From positions 26,203-90,202 of the forward strand of contig CAMYID010000015.1 in assembly GCA_947258435.1 (NCBI GenBank): a stretch of DNA of 64,000 nucleotides, written 5' to 3'. A program made the translations under genes and the position numbers. The notes beneath the pieces were generated by a model, which did not search any database, was not told where the DNA came from, and saw only the letters and a list, made by a program, of their open reading frames with translations. This document shows, piece after piece, positions 26,334-36,098 of this stretch (its first letter is position 1; each line of letters starts with the position of its first letter). This DNA is from an uncultured Alphaproteobacteria bacterium (lineage in GTDB: Bacteria; Pseudomonadota; Alphaproteobacteria; UBA11222).

Positions 26334-27100
26334 TGCCCGAATATTTGCGACTTGGGGTGAATATCGATCATGTCGCCACAATTCGTAATGCCCGTGGCGG
26401 GAGACATCCCGATCCCGTGCGAGCAGCGCGGCTTGCGGTCGCGGCGGGCGCGGATGGTATCACCGCGCATCTGCGCGAGGATCGGCGGCATATTTCCGAC
26501 GAGGATATTGTCCGGCTTACCCGTGACATTGATGTGCCCCTTAATCTGGAATGCGCGCCAACGCCCGAGATGCTGGATATCGCATTGCGTCACCGGCCGC
26601 ATGCGGTTTGCCTTGTGCCCGAAAAACGTGAGGAGAAAACCACGGAAGGCGGGCTTGATGTCGCCGCGCAGGGCAATCAGCTTAGCCCGTTCGTACGACA
26701 ACTGAACGAGGCGGGGATCAGGGTGTCGCTGTTCATCAATCCGGATTTGCGGCAGGTGGAGGCGGCGAAACAGGTCGGTGCAGCGGTTATAGAGTTGCAT
26801 GCGGGCAGCTATTGCGAGGCAGTGATTGCGGGCGATCATGCCGCTGCTGCGGCCGAACTTGCCCTGCATTATGACGCAGCGCTCGCTGCGGCGGGGTGCG
26901 GGCTTGAAGTGCATGCGGGACATGGGATCAGTTTCGATACGGTCGCGGAATTTGCCGCAGTTCCGCAGGTGGTGGAACTCAATATCGGTCATTTTCTCAT
27001 CGGTGAGGCGATATTCAGCGGGCTTGATTCCGCAATTCGCCGGATGCGCGGCCTGATGGATCAGGCGCGTGCCGAGCGGCTGGGCGCACGTGGCGCCTAG
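26333..27100 (+). CDS. pdxJ: Pyridoxine 5'-phosphate synthase
   Basis: A 255-residue PdxJ. Family motifs: LRLGVNIDHVATIRNARGG near the start with the active-site His, GADGITAHLREDRRHI, NLECAPTPEM, CLVPEKREEKTTEGGLDV and VELNIGHFLIGEAIF. It condenses 1-deoxyxylulose 5-phosphate with aminoacetone phosphate, so vitamin B6 is made by the DXP-dependent route. The start overlaps the stop of the DUF2062 gene. Confidence 0.97.
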   Translation: MPEYLRLGVNIDHVATIRNARGGRHPDPVRAARLAVAAGADGITAHLREDRRHISDEDIVRLTRDIDVPLNLECAPTPEMLDIALRHRPHAVCLVPEKREEKTTEGGLDVAAQGNQLSPFVRQLNEAGIRVSLFINPDLRQVEAAKQVGAAVIELHAGSYCEAVIAGDHAAAAAELALHYDAALAAAGCGLEVHAGHGISFDTVAEFAAVPQVVELNIGHFLIGEAIFSGLDSAIRRMRGLMDQARAERLGARGA

Positions 27101-27127
27101 TTGCGGCACCGGTCTGCGGCACCCGGC

Positions 27128-27541
27128 ATGATCGTCCTTGGGCTTGGCAATGATCTGATTGATATCAGACGAATCGAAAAAACGCTGGACCGTTTCGGCG
27201 AACGATTTACCCATCGTATTTATACTGAAACCGAGCGTCAGCGCTCTGACAGGCGGCACAATCGCGCGGCAAGCTACGCCAAGCGGTTTGCCGCAAAAGA
27301 GGCCTGCTCAAAAGCGTTGGGGACCGGGTTTCGCCGTGGTGTCTACTGGCGGGATCTGGGGGTTGCCAATCTGCGCTCAGGCAAACCGACGATGGTGTTG
27401 ACGGGTGGCGCGCAGCTTCGTCTGGCCGAGCTTACGCCAGAGGGCTTTCGGGCGCAGATTGACCTGACGATTACCGATGACTTTCCGCTGGCGCAGGCAA
27501 TTGTGCTGATCACGGCTGTGCCGCACGATTTGCAGATTTGA
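27128..27541 (+). CDS. acpS: Holo-[acyl-carrier-protein] synthase
   Basis: A 137-residue AcpS. The first metal-binding motif is [20 protein letters not shown] and the second is [19 protein letters not shown], both complete. It moves the phosphopantetheine arm from CoA to acyl carrier protein. It starts at ATG 27128, 27 bases after pdxJ, and lies before lepB as in most alphaproteobacteria. Confidence 0.96.
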   Translation: MIVLGLGNDLIDIRRIEKTLDRFGERFTHRIYTETERQRSDRRHNRAASYAKRFAAKEACSKALGTGFRRGVYWRDLGVANLRSGKPTMVLTGGAQLRLAELTPEGFRAQIDLTITDDFPLAQAIVLITAVPHDLQI

Positions 27542-27657
27542 CGCAGGGTGCGGCCGGGCTGCTGTTCCCGGTTTGCTTGACAGTCATAATGGGAGATGAT
27601 TGAAGCACGCAGCAGGATCTCCCTGCCCTTCTTGCGCGCATTCGGATCAGTGAGTTT

Positions 27658-28416
27658 ATGACAGCGAAAAAAAACTCCGGTGAATTTCTGGAAAACGTCA
27701 AAACAATTCTTTATGCGCTTGTGATTGCGCTGCTGATCCGGACGTTTTTGTTCCAGCCGTTCAATATTCCCTCAGGCTCGATGATCCCCACATTACTTGT
27801 CGGGGATTATCTTTTTGTCTCGAAATTCGCCTATGGCTACAGCCGCCATTCCTTTCCCTTCAGTTTTGTTCCGATGGAGGGGCGTATCTGGGGCAGCATG
27901 CCGGAGCGGGGCGATGTCGCTGTTTTCAAGCTGCCGTCCGATAACAGCACGGACTATATCAAACGGGTCGTCGGCCTGCCGGGCGACAGGATCCAGATGC
28001 GTGAGGGGAAGCTGTTTGTCAATGGCAAGCCGGCGGAACAGAAGACAGCGCCTGATTATGTGCAAAAGGGGCCGCGCGGTGGCGTTCGACGGGTCCGTCA
28101 GTTTACGGAAACACTGCCCAACGGAGCAAGCTACAATACTCTTGATCTGGTGCGAAACGGGCCGGTCGACAATACAGGTGTATTTGTCGTGCCGGCGGGG
28201 CATCTATTTGCGATCGGTGATAACCGGGACAATTCGAGCGACAGCCGGGTGACGGTTGGCGGTGTTGGCTTTATCCCCATTGAAAATCTTGTCGGGCGCG
28301 CGGAGATTATCTTCTTCTCGACCGACGGCTCGGCGCGGTTGTGGCAGTTCTGGCGCTGGTTCCAGGCGACGCGCTTTGAGCGGATTTTTCAGTCGGTCGG
28401 GACGGGGCAGGACTAG
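27658..28416 (+). CDS. lepB: Signal peptidase I
   Basis: A 252-residue type I signal peptidase with one N-terminal membrane anchor (about 17-33). The Ser/Lys dyad is Ser41 in NIPSGSMIPTLLVGD and Lys102 in DYIKRVVGLPGD. The closing family box is AIGDNRDNSSDSR. It cuts signal peptides on the outer face of the inner membrane. rnc starts 4 bases after its stop. Confidence 0.97.
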   Translation: MTAKKNSGEFLENVKTILYALVIALLIRTFLFQPFNIPSGSMIPTLLVGDYLFVSKFAYGYSRHSFPFSFVPMEGRIWGSMPERGDVAVFKLPSDNSTDYIKRVVGLPGDRIQMREGKLFVNGKPAEQKTAPDYVQKGPRGGVRRVRQFTETLPNGASYNTLDLVRNGPVDNTGVFVVPAGHLFAIGDNRDNSSDSRVTVGGVGFIPIENLVGRAEIIFFSTDGSARLWQFWRWFQATRFERIFQSVGTGQD

Positions 28417-28420
28417 TTTC

Positions 28421-29119
28421 TTGGCCAGGTCTGTACAGAACAAAGACATCAGCGCACTGGAACGGCAGCTTCAGTACAATTTCACCGATCAACGGCTGTT
28501 GACGACCGCGCTGACCCATTCAAGTGTCGCGCCTGATTTCGCGCGCAACTATCAGCGGCTAGAGTTTCTTGGAGACCGGGTGCTCGCACTGATCGTTGCG
28601 GATCTGCTGATGCGACATTACCCGCACGCCGCGGAAGGGGAGCTTGCGCCGCGGCTGAATGCGCTGGTGCAGAAGCAGACATGTGCCGATATCGCCCGGC
28701 AGATTGCACTTGGCCCCTGGCTGCGGATGAGCGAGGGGGAGGCCGCGAATGGCGGTCGTGAAAAAGATGCAATTCTGGGCGATGTCTGCGAGGCGCTGAT
28801 CGGCGCGCTTTATCTCGACGGGGGGGAGGTGGCGGCAAGGCAGTTCGTCAGCCGTCTGTGGCAGCCGCGTGTCAGTCTGCTGGTGGATGCGCCGGTCGAT
28901 CCGAAATCTGCGTTGCAGGAATGGAGCCAGGCACGCCGGCTCGGCACGCCCGACTATATGCTGGTCGGCCGGGAAGGCCCCGATCATGCGCCTGAATTCC
29001 TGGTTGAGGTTCAATTGCCCGGTCTGAAGGCGGCACGGGGTCGCGGCAGTTCAAAACGTGAAGCCGAACGTGATGCGGCGGCGGCACTGCTGGCCAGCGT
29101 CGCGGACGCGAAAGGATAG
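28421..29119 (+). CDS. rnc: Ribonuclease III
   Basis: A 232-residue RNase III. The catalytic signature RLEFLGDRVLALIVADLL is followed by KDAILGDVCEALIGALYLDGG with the metal-binding Asp and Glu. A double-stranded-RNA-binding domain ends the protein (DPKSALQEWSQARR, KREAERDAAAALL). The start is most likely TTG 28421: AGGA lies 8 bases before it and homology begins at once; no ATG or GTG is near. It lies between lepB and era, with era 6 bases on. Confidence 0.96.
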   Translation: MARSVQNKDISALERQLQYNFTDQRLLTTALTHSSVAPDFARNYQRLEFLGDRVLALIVADLLMRHYPHAAEGELAPRLNALVQKQTCADIARQIALGPWLRMSEGEAANGGREKDAILGDVCEALIGALYLDGGEVAARQFVSRLWQPRVSLLVDAPVDPKSALQEWSQARRLGTPDYMLVGREGPDHAPEFLVEVQLPGLKAARGRGSSKREAERDAAAALLASVADAKG

Positions 29120-29125
29120 ATCATC

Positions 29126-30043
29126 ATGGATGACGCGCAGCAAAAAGCGCCGCCGCATTGTGGATTTGTTGCCCTGATCGGCCCGACCAATGCCGGCAAG
29201 TCGACACTGCTTAATCAGGCGGTCGGCGCCAAGCTGTCCATCGTGACCCATAAGGTGCAGACGACCCGCTTCCGGGTTCGCGGTATCGCGGTCCGCGACG
29301 CGGCGCAGATCATATTTGTCGACACGCCGGGAATATTCAAACCCCGCCGCCGGCTGGACCGTGCCATGGTCGATGCGGCCTGGGGCGGCGCGCGGGAGGC
29401 CGATCTTATCGTATTGGTGAACGATGCGGAACGGGGCCTGACCGATGATGCGGCAGCGATTGCGCGGGGGCTGGCCGATGCCGGCAGACGCGCAATCCTT
29501 GCCCTGAACAAGGTCGATCTGGTCAGGCGGGAGAATTTGCTGGCGCTGACAGATGCATTCCGCGCATTCGATATCTTCGATGCGGTATTCATGATCTCCG
29601 CCGAAAGCGGCGATGGCGTTGCGCAACTGCTCGATGATATCGCCGGCCGATTGCCGGCGGGGCCGTGGCTTTATCCCGAAGATCAGCTGTCTGACATCAC
29701 CGAACGGCTGATGGCGGCCGAGATTACCCGGGAGAAGCTCTATTTACGGCTGCATCAGGAATTACCCTATGATTCGACGGTGGAGACCGAAGCCTGGGAG
29801 CGGCAGAAAAATGGCAGTGTCCGTGTCTCGCAGGTTATCTATGTGCGCCGCGACAGCCAGAAACCCATCGTGCTGGGCAAGCGCGGCCAGACCATCAAGC
29901 AGATCGGGGCCGTCGCGCGCGCGGAAATGGCGGAGACTTTCGGCTGCCCCATCCACCTGTTTCTGTTTGTGAAGGTCAGCGGGCGGTGGGTGGACGATCC
30001 GGAGCGTTACCGGGAAATCGGGCTTGATTTCGGCACGAAATAG
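29126..30043 (+). CDS. era: GTPase Era
   Basis: A 305-residue Era. GTPase motifs: GPTNAGKSTLLN (P-loop), DTPGIFKP (G3) and NKVDLV (G4). The C-terminal KH domain contains IKQIGAVARAEMAETFGCPIHLFLFVKV. Era binds the 3' end of 16S rRNA and helps assemble the small ribosomal subunit. Immediately after rnc, a widely conserved arrangement. Confidence 0.97.
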   Translation: MDDAQQKAPPHCGFVALIGPTNAGKSTLLNQAVGAKLSIVTHKVQTTRFRVRGIAVRDAAQIIFVDTPGIFKPRRRLDRAMVDAAWGGAREADLIVLVNDAERGLTDDAAAIARGLADAGRRAILALNKVDLVRRENLLALTDAFRAFDIFDAVFMISAESGDGVAQLLDDIAGRLPAGPWLYPEDQLSDITERLMAAEITREKLYLRLHQELPYDSTVETEAWERQKNGSVRVSQVIYVRRDSQKPIVLGKRGQTIKQIGAVARAEMAETFGCPIHLFLFVKVSGRWVDDPERYREIGLDFGTK

Positions 30044-30110
30044 CCTTGCGATAGCCCGCTTCGGACCGTTCTGCTAGAATATCGCTCACTGGATTTACGG
30101 AGTTTGAAAT

Positions 30111-30299
30111 ATGCGTTTGCTTATTGCGATTTTTGTCCCTTTTCTGCTGTTTTTCACGATCGGCCGCCCAGTGGCCGGGATTATCTGTCTGATTCTGCAA
30201 CTGACAGTGATCGGCTGGATTCCGGCGGCTCTTTGGGCGGTCTATGCGCTCAGCCAGTATAATACGGATCAGAAAATCAGCGACCTGCAGGATAATTGA
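30111..30299 (+). CDS. YqaE/Pmp3-family small membrane protein
   Basis: A 62-residue protein with two hydrophobic segments (about 2-16 and 21-45) and the family ending GWIPAALWAVYALSQYNTD. Pmp3/YqaE proteins are stress-linked membrane proteins thought to affect membrane potential; the mechanism is unclear. GGAG lies 9 bases before ATG 30111. It is inserted between era and recO, which usually adjoin each other in this operon type. Confidence 0.85.
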   Translation: MRLLIAIFVPFLLFFTIGRPVAGIICLILQLTVIGWIPAALWAVYALSQYNTDQKISDLQDN

Positions 30300-30321
30300 A
30301 TGACAGATCCCCACCGCGCCG

Positions 30322-31071
30322 ATGGAATGGTCTGAGGAAGGGATTATTCTGGCGACCCGGCCGCATGGTGAGGCGGCTGCGATTATCGACGTGCTGACCC
30401 GCGGGCATGGGCGTCATGCGGGGCTGGTACGTGGGGGCAATGCTCGCCGTTTGCGATCGGTTATCGAGCCTGGCAATCAGGTACATGTGCGTTGGCGCGC
30501 GCGGCTGGCCGACCATCTGGGCACTTTCACCGTGGAGCCGGTATTCAATCGCGCCGCGGCGCTGATCGGCGATCCGTTAAAGCTTGCGGGATTGACGAGC
30601 GCCTGCGCGCTGGCGCAATTAAGCCTTCCCGAACGCGCGCCGCATCCGGCTGTCTATGATAGCCTTGGCTTGTTGCTCGACATGATGGCCGGGCTTGACG
30701 AGTGGGGGGCGCTGCTTGTGCGGTGGGAGCTTGGCCTGCTCGAAACGCTGGGGTTCGGCCTTGATTTAAGCAAATGCGCGGCCACCGGCAGTCCGGAGGC
30801 GCTTGTCTATGTTTCGCCGCGGACCGGGCGGGCGGTCAGTCGCACCGCCGGTGAACCCTATCAGGACAGATTGTTGCCATTGCCGCCCTTTCTGCTGGGC
30901 GCGCAGATGGCGGCAGAACCACCCACCAGGCGCGAAGTTGACGATGGGCTTGCCTTGACCGGCTTTTTCCTGTCGCGATACCTGCTTGAGCCGCAGGGCA
31001 AGAAAATGCCGCCGGCGCGCTACCGGCTGCGCGAGCGGCTTGGTAAATCGCCGAAAAATCTTCCCCGCTGA
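30322..31071 (+). CDS. recO: DNA repair protein RecO
   Basis: A 249-residue RecO of the short alphaproteobacterial form. The N-terminal OB fold is visible in [20 protein letters not shown] and [19 protein letters not shown]. Later, [20 protein letters not shown] marks the zinc-finger region, although only the first Cys of the classical set is clear. RecO loads RecA together with RecR. It lies in its usual position before parC. Confidence 0.94.
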   Translation: MEWSEEGIILATRPHGEAAAIIDVLTRGHGRHAGLVRGGNARRLRSVIEPGNQVHVRWRARLADHLGTFTVEPVFNRAAALIGDPLKLAGLTSACALAQLSLPERAPHPAVYDSLGLLLDMMAGLDEWGALLVRWELGLLETLGFGLDLSKCAATGSPEALVYVSPRTGRAVSRTAGEPYQDRLLPLPPFLLGAQMAAEPPTRREVDDGLALTGFFLSRYLLEPQGKKMPPARYRLRERLGKSPKNLPR

Positions 31072-31118
31072 CGGCTTGGTGGGTGCGGTTTTCAATCGCG
31101 GGTGTTATAAGCGCTGCC

Positions 31119-33347
31119 ATGAGTGACGCTCCCGCACAGACTGCAGAAATCATCGATACACCGTTACGCGACGCATTGTCCGAGCGCTATCTGTCCTATG
31201 CGTTGTCGACGATCATGCACCGCGCTTTGCCCGATGTACGCGACGGGCTGAAGCCGGTTCACCGGCGGCTGCTGTTTGCGATGCGGCAGCTCAAGCTTGA
31301 TCCTGATTCAGGTTTCAAGAAATCGGCGCGGGTGGTCGGCGATGTTATCGGCAAGTTTCATCCGCATGGGGATCAGGCGGTCTATGATGCGCTTGTCCGG
31401 CTGGCGCAGGAATTTTCCGTTCGCTATCCCCTGATCGACGGGCAGGGGAATTTCGGTAATATCGACGGCGATAATGCGGCGGCCATGCGATACACCGAAT
31501 CGCGCCTGACCGAGGTCGCGCAGGCGCTGCTTGACGGCATTGATGAGGATGCGGTCGATTTTCGCGAAACCTATGACGGGGAGGAGGAGGAGCCGGTCGT
31601 CCTGCCTGGTGCCTTCCCCAATCTGCTTGCAAACGGGGCAAATGGTATTGCGGTGGGCATGGCGACAAGCATCCCGCCGCATAATGCCGCCGAATTATGC
31701 GGCGCGGCGCTGCATCTGATCCGGCATCCCAATGCGGGCACCGAAAAGCTGATGAGTTTCGTGCAGGGGCCCGATTTTCCAACCGGCGGGGTGATTGTTG
31801 AAACCGCGCAATCGATGGCGGAAGCCTATGCCACGGGCCGGGGCGGTTTCCGGGTGCGGGCCAGATGGGAAACAGAAAATACCGGTCGTGGCGGCTATCG
31901 GATCATTATCACCGAAATTCCCTATCAGGTGCAGAAAGCGAAGCTGATTGAGCGGGTTGCTGACCTGATTGCGGCCAGGAAACTGCCACTGCTTGGCGAT
32001 ATTCGCGACGAATCGGCGGAGGATGTGCGGATTGTTCTGGAACCGCGCAGCCGTTCGGTCGAGGCGGAACTGCTGATGGAGCAGATGTTCCGTGCGACCG
32101 ATCTGGAAAGCCGTATCGCGCTGAATCTGAATGTACTGGATGCGGATAATACGCCACGTGTGATGTCGCTGCGTGACGCGTTGCTGGCATTCCTTGAGCA
32201 CCGCAAGCAGGTGCTGCTGCGCAGATCCCGGTTCCGGCTGAACAGGATCGAGAACCGGCTGGAGGTTCTTGCCGGCTACATTGTGACGTTCCTCAATCTC
32301 GATGAGGTCATCCGCATTATCCGCGAGGAAGACGAGCCAAAGCGCGAACTGATGCAGACCTTTGATCTGAGCGCGGTGCAGGCGGATGCCATTCTCGATA
32401 TGCGGCTGCGCTCGCTGCGCAAGCTTGAGGAGATGGAGCTGCGGCGCGAACATGCACGGCTGTCTGAGGAGCGCGATACTCTGATCGAACTGCTGCGGTC
32501 CGAAGAGCTGCAATGGAGTGCCATCAGCGAACAGCTGCGCCATACGCGCGACCAGTTTGGCCCCAAGACCCCGCTTGGGCGGCGGCGCACGGACTTTGCG
32601 CAGGCGCCTGCGGTGAGTGAGGTGCCGATCGAGGCGATGGTCGAGAAAGAGCCGATTACCGTCATCTGTTCCGAGAAGGGTTGGGTCCGGGCGATGAAGG
32701 GGCATATCTCCCCCGATACCGATATCAAATATAAGGATGGGGATCGCGGGGCTTATTGGCTGCATGCGGAAACTACCGACAAACTGCTTGTTTTTGGCAC
32801 CAACGGCCGCTTTTACACGCTCGGCTGCGATAAGTTGCCCGGCGGACGCGGGCATGGGGAGCCAATCCGCCTGATGGTCGATCTGGGCAATGATTCGGAT
32901 ATTGCGGCCCTGTTTGTGCACCGCCCGGACGGCGTTCTGCTCATTGCCGCAAGTGATGGCCGGGGTTTTCTTGTCAGGCAGGCGGATGTGATCGCTGCGA
33001 CCCGCACGGGCAAGCAGGTGCTCAATCTTGCGGGTGGGGCCGAGGCGGTGCTGTGCCGTGAGGCGGAAGGCGACAGGGTCGCTGTGATTGGCGAGAACAG
33101 AAAGTTGCTTATATTCGCGCGCGACGAGTTGCCGGAGATGACGCGCGGGCGCGGGGTGATTCTGCAACGCTATAAAGATGGCGGTTTGAGCGATGCGAGG
33201 CTGTTCCACGCGGATCAGGGATTAAGCTGGCAGGACCGGGCAGGGCGGGTGCATCAGCAGGAAGATTACGCGGAATGGCAGGGTAAACGGGCCCAGGCCG
33301 GCCGCGCCGCGCCACGGGGTTTTCCGCGCAGTAACAGGTTTTCCTGA
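31119..33347 (+). CDS. parC: DNA topoisomerase IV subunit A
   Basis: A 742-residue ParC. The N-terminal breakage domain begins at [20 protein letters not shown]. The catalytic Tyr lies in [18 protein letters not shown], and the quinolone-interacting region is [16 protein letters not shown]. The C-terminal DNA-wrapping domain is present. Starts at ATG 31119 (MSDAPAQT). It decatenates daughter chromosomes together with ParE, which is not in the window. This gene ends the conserved folK-parC block. Confidence 0.97.
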   Translation: MSDAPAQTAEIIDTPLRDALSERYLSYALSTIMHRALPDVRDGLKPVHRRLLFAMRQLKLDPDSGFKKSARVVGDVIGKFHPHGDQAVYDALVRLAQEFSVRYPLIDGQGNFGNIDGDNAAAMRYTESRLTEVAQALLDGIDEDAVDFRETYDGEEEEPVVLPGAFPNLLANGANGIAVGMATSIPPHNAAELCGAALHLIRHPNAGTEKLMSFVQGPDFPTGGVIVETAQSMAEAYATGRGGFRVRARWETENTGRGGYRIIITEIPYQVQKAKLIERVADLIAARKLPLLGDIRDESAEDVRIVLEPRSRSVEAELLMEQMFRATDLESRIALNLNVLDADNTPRVMSLRDALLAFLEHRKQVLLRRSRFRLNRIENRLEVLAGYIVTFLNLDEVIRIIREEDEPKRELMQTFDLSAVQADAILDMRLRSLRKLEEMELRREHARLSEERDTLIELLRSEELQWSAISEQLRHTRDQFGPKTPLGRRRTDFAQAPAVSEVPIEAMVEKEPITVICSEKGWVRAMKGHISPDTDIKYKDGDRGAYWLHAETTDKLLVFGTNGRFYTLGCDKLPGGRGHGEPIRLMVDLGNDSDIAALFVHRPDGVLLIAASDGRGFLVRQADVIAATRTGKQVLNLAGGAEAVLCREAEGDRVAVIGENRKLLIFARDELPEMTRGRGVILQRYKDGGLSDARLFHADQGLSWQDRAGRVHQQEDYAEWQGKRAQAGRAAPRGFPRSNRFS

Positions 33348-33398
33348 TGATTTCCGGCCGGCTTCGCCCGTGCGTGGCCGGCGGTTGGCGGCGCGTTT

Positions 33399-33902
33399 CT
33401 ATTTGGTTTCCGTTCGGAAGCTCACCCGGTCCTCATAACCCCAGTAACGGTAAATGAGGATATAGCGGCTGTCTGTATCGAATCTTGCCGCCTCCAGCGC
33501 GATGTCGATCTGTTCCTTTGCGATATCGCCGGGATTGAGATAGGCGTTCATGATCATTTGCGCGCAAGGCTCTTTCTCCTTCGACTGGACGAAATCACCA
33601 TCCGTCGTTGTCACGAACCAGCGAAACACCTCGCACGGGTTGGGCGCTTCCAGCCCGACAGGTTCGTCCGTATTGTTCTTGATTTTCGCGACGATGGGCA
33701 AGAATGCGATGGGATCGGCAGGGTCGATCATCACCGAGCGCGGTGTTTCAACCTCTACCGCGATCGGAGCGGTATTGAAGATGAACTCACTGCGTCCCAC
33801 CGCGTAGCCGACCGCGACAATCAGCGCAAGCCAGAGCAGCGTGCGGCCCATCCATTGTCTGATCAGGCTGCGTTGGGGCTGATTGGGGTTAAACAGGGCC
33901 AC
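33399..33902 (-). CDS. Hypothetical membrane-anchored protein, fourth gene of the TRAP operon
   Basis: I do not recognise this 167-residue protein. One hydrophobic segment (about 20-37, LLWLALIVAVGYAVGRS) would anchor it, with the rest in the periplasm. That part is mostly beta-like and has two cysteines (NPCEVFRWF and EPCAQMIM) that could form a disulfide. A perfect AAGGAG ribosome site 5-6 bases before GTG 33902 supports the start. It lies 39 bases after dctM on the same strand, so it is probably co-transcribed with the TRAP transporter. Its end is convergent with parC. Confidence 0.7.
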   Translation of the reverse strand: MALFNPNQPQRSLIRQWMGRTLLWLALIVAVGYAVGRSEFIFNTAPIAVEVETPRSVMIDPADPIAFLPIVAKIKNNTDEPVGLEAPNPCEVFRWFVTTTDGDFVQSKEKEPCAQMIMNAYLNPGDIAKEQIDIALEAARFDTDSRYILIYRYWGYEDRVSFRTETK

Positions 33903-33941
33903 ATAAACTCCTTACCGGGCCGGACAAGGGATGTTGCCCGG

Positions 33942-35519
33942 CTAGCCGAAAATGATCGATGGCAGCCATAATGCGATTTGCGGGAAGAATGCAAGCAGGA
34001 TAAGCGCCAGAAGCTGTATGGCAATAAATGGAATGACGCCGCGATAGATTTGCGAGGTGGCAACCTCCGGCGGTGCGACGCCGCGCAGATAAAACAGCGC
34101 GAAACCGAAAGGTGGCGTCAGAAAAGATGTCTGCAGATTGATCGCCATCATTACCCCAAGCCAGACAGGGTCAAGCCCCATGGCGAGCAGTACCGGCGCC
34201 ACAAGCGGTACGACGATGAAGGTGATCTCGATGAAATCGAGGAAAAAGCCAAGCAGGAACATCACCGCCATCACCATCAGCATCGCGCCGATTGTACCGC
34301 CCGGTACAGCGGACAGAACAGCCTGTACCGCCTCATCGCCGCCAAGCCCGCGGAAAACCAGACTGAACAGCGCCGCCCCGATCAGGATGATGAAAACCAT
34401 GCTGGTGATTTCCATGGTATTGCGCGAAACCTCGCCAAGAATGTCGCGCTTGTGGGTGCGAATGAAGCAAACCGCCAGCCCCCATACAATGGCCAGGCAT
34501 GCAAGCCCGGCAAGTGCAATCCCAAACCAGCTCTCAGCCGGGATCTCGGGCCGGCTGAGCCGCAGATCGAATAACTGGGTCAGAAATGGCAGGGTCAGCA
34601 AGGCAATCAGTGCGATGTAAATCGGCGTGGCGCGGCGGGGATCAAGCCGCCATCCCGCAAGCAAGGTCGCCCCGATCGCGCCCACCGCGGCGGCCTCGGT
34701 CGGTGTGGCGATGCCGGTCAGGATCGACCCCAGCACGGTCAGGATCAGAATGACCGGCGGCATAAGCGAGCGGAAAATAATCGGATAAAGGCGCAGACGC
34801 TGCTGGAACGGATTATCCTGCATGGGGATGGGTGGGGAGGTATGGGGGCGGAAAATCGCCATGCCGACCTGATAGGTCATATACAACCCGACAAGCATCA
34901 GCCCCGGTATCAGCGCGCCGGCAAACAGATCCCCGACCGATACGGTTTCAGGGGAAAATATGCCCATATCGAGCTGTGCCTGCTGATAGGATGTGGAAAT
35001 CACATCGCCCAACAGCACAAGCACGATGGAGGGCGGAATGATCTGTCCCAATGTTCCCGCGGCGCAGATAGTGCCGCAGGCCAGTGCCGGATCATAACCG
35101 CGCTTGAGCATTGTCGGCAGCGACAAAAGCCCCATTGTCACGACCGTTGCCCCGACTATGCCGGTGGAGGCGGCAAGCAACGCCCCGACAAATGAGACGG
35201 ATATGCCCAGCCCGCCATGCAGCGTGCCAAATAACTTGCTGACTGATTCCAGCAGATCCTCGGCGACTTTGGATCGCTCCAGCATGACCCCCATATAGAC
35301 AAATAGCGGCACCGCGAGCAGCACCTCATTTGTCATGACGCCAAAGATCCGGTGCGGCAGGAACTCGACAAATGAAAAGTCGAATACCCCAAGCAATGTA
35401 CCGATACCCGCAAACAGCAAGGCGGAACCAGCCAGGGTAAAGGCCACCGGAAAACCGGCCATCAGAAAGCCGCAGGTGACCAGAAACATCAGCAGGTCAA
35501 GAATTTCGCGCAGTTCCAC
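33942..35519 (-). CDS. dctM: TRAP transporter large permease subunit
   Basis: A 525-residue DctM-type permease with about 12 membrane segments. Family blocks include LAVPLFVYMGVMLERSKVAE, LLAASTGIVGATVVTMGLLS, CAAGTLGQIIPPSIVLVLLG and GIATPTEAAAVGAIGA. An inserted polar loop around LRLSRPEIPAESW is seen in the 2-oxoacid/lactate branch. It pairs with DctQ and uses a sodium gradient to import the ligand delivered by DctP. GTG 35519 lies 5 bases after the dctQ stop. Confidence 0.95.
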   Translation of the reverse strand: MELREILDLLMFLVTCGFLMAGFPVAFTLAGSALLFAGIGTLLGVFDFSFVEFLPHRIFGVMTNEVLLAVPLFVYMGVMLERSKVAEDLLESVSKLFGTLHGGLGISVSFVGALLAASTGIVGATVVTMGLLSLPTMLKRGYDPALACGTICAAGTLGQIIPPSIVLVLLGDVISTSYQQAQLDMGIFSPETVSVGDLFAGALIPGLMLVGLYMTYQVGMAIFRPHTSPPIPMQDNPFQQRLRLYPIIFRSLMPPVILILTVLGSILTGIATPTEAAAVGAIGATLLAGWRLDPRRATPIYIALIALLTLPFLTQLFDLRLSRPEIPAESWFGIALAGLACLAIVWGLAVCFIRTHKRDILGEVSRNTMEITSMVFIILIGAALFSLVFRGLGGDEAVQAVLSAVPGGTIGAMLMVMAVMFLLGFFLDFIEITFIVVPLVAPVLLAMGLDPVWLGVMMAINLQTSFLTPPFGFALFYLRGVAPPEVATSQIYRGVIPFIAIQLLALILLAFFPQIALWLPSIIFG

Positions 35520-35524
35520 AGCGA

Positions 35525-36040
35525 TCAGTCCGTCTTGCTGTAAAGTGCGACGAAGGCCCGCAAACCTTCTGCTATCGCCTGCAGCATCAGCAGCGTCGCA
35601 AATACAAGGATCATCGATTTCAACAGAAAGATCCCGGGAAGACCGCTTGTCTCACGCGATCCCTCCAGCACAGCCCAGCTGGCGGCGACATAGGGCCAGC
35701 CCATGACCCAGATGATAATACAGACAGGCAACAGAAAGCAGAGATTGCCAATCAGATTGATCAGCGCCTGATAGGTCTTCGACGCGCCGCGATAGAAAAT
35801 GTCGACACGCACATGACCGTCATAAAGCAGGGTATAGCCCGCACCCGCCATGAACAGAATTCCGAACATATACAATACGGATTCCTGTAACATCAGCGAT
35901 CCGACGCCAAATATATAGCGCAACCCGACCACAATGAACTGCGCCACGACAAGTAGCGTGGCAAGCCACGCCACAGTACGGCCGACACGGCGGTTAACAC
36001 CGTCGACAAAACGCAAAACTCGGGTTACTGCCGGCAACAA
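35525..36040 (-). CDS. dctQ: TRAP transporter small permease subunit
   Basis: A 171-residue DctQ with four hydrophobic segments (for example VAWLATLLVVAQFIVVGLRY and LYMFGILFMAGAGYTLLYDG); GHVRVDIFY is the usual DctQ motif. The start is TTG 36040 (or TTG 36037), with AGGGA about 7 bases before; no ATG or GTG gives a full first membrane segment. It forms the fixed scaffold partner of DctM. It lies between dctP (58 bases upstream) and dctM. Confidence 0.92.
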   Translation of the reverse strand: MLPAVTRVLRFVDGVNRRVGRTVAWLATLLVVAQFIVVGLRYIFGVGSLMLQESVLYMFGILFMAGAGYTLLYDGHVRVDIFYRGASKTYQALINLIGNLCFLLPVCIIIWVMGWPYVAASWAVLEGSRETSGLPGIFLLKSMILVFATLLMLQAIAEGLRAFVALYSKTD

Positions 36041-36098
36041 TTTGACATCCCTGGATAAGTTGCGATGTTCCGCCTGACCGTCCGCCTATCGCGGTGTG

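Noticed and set aside
31695..33209. A 504-codon open frame antisense to parC
   Set aside because: It lies wholly inside parC, has no recognisable domain, and is rich in the residues expected from reading a high-GC gene backwards.
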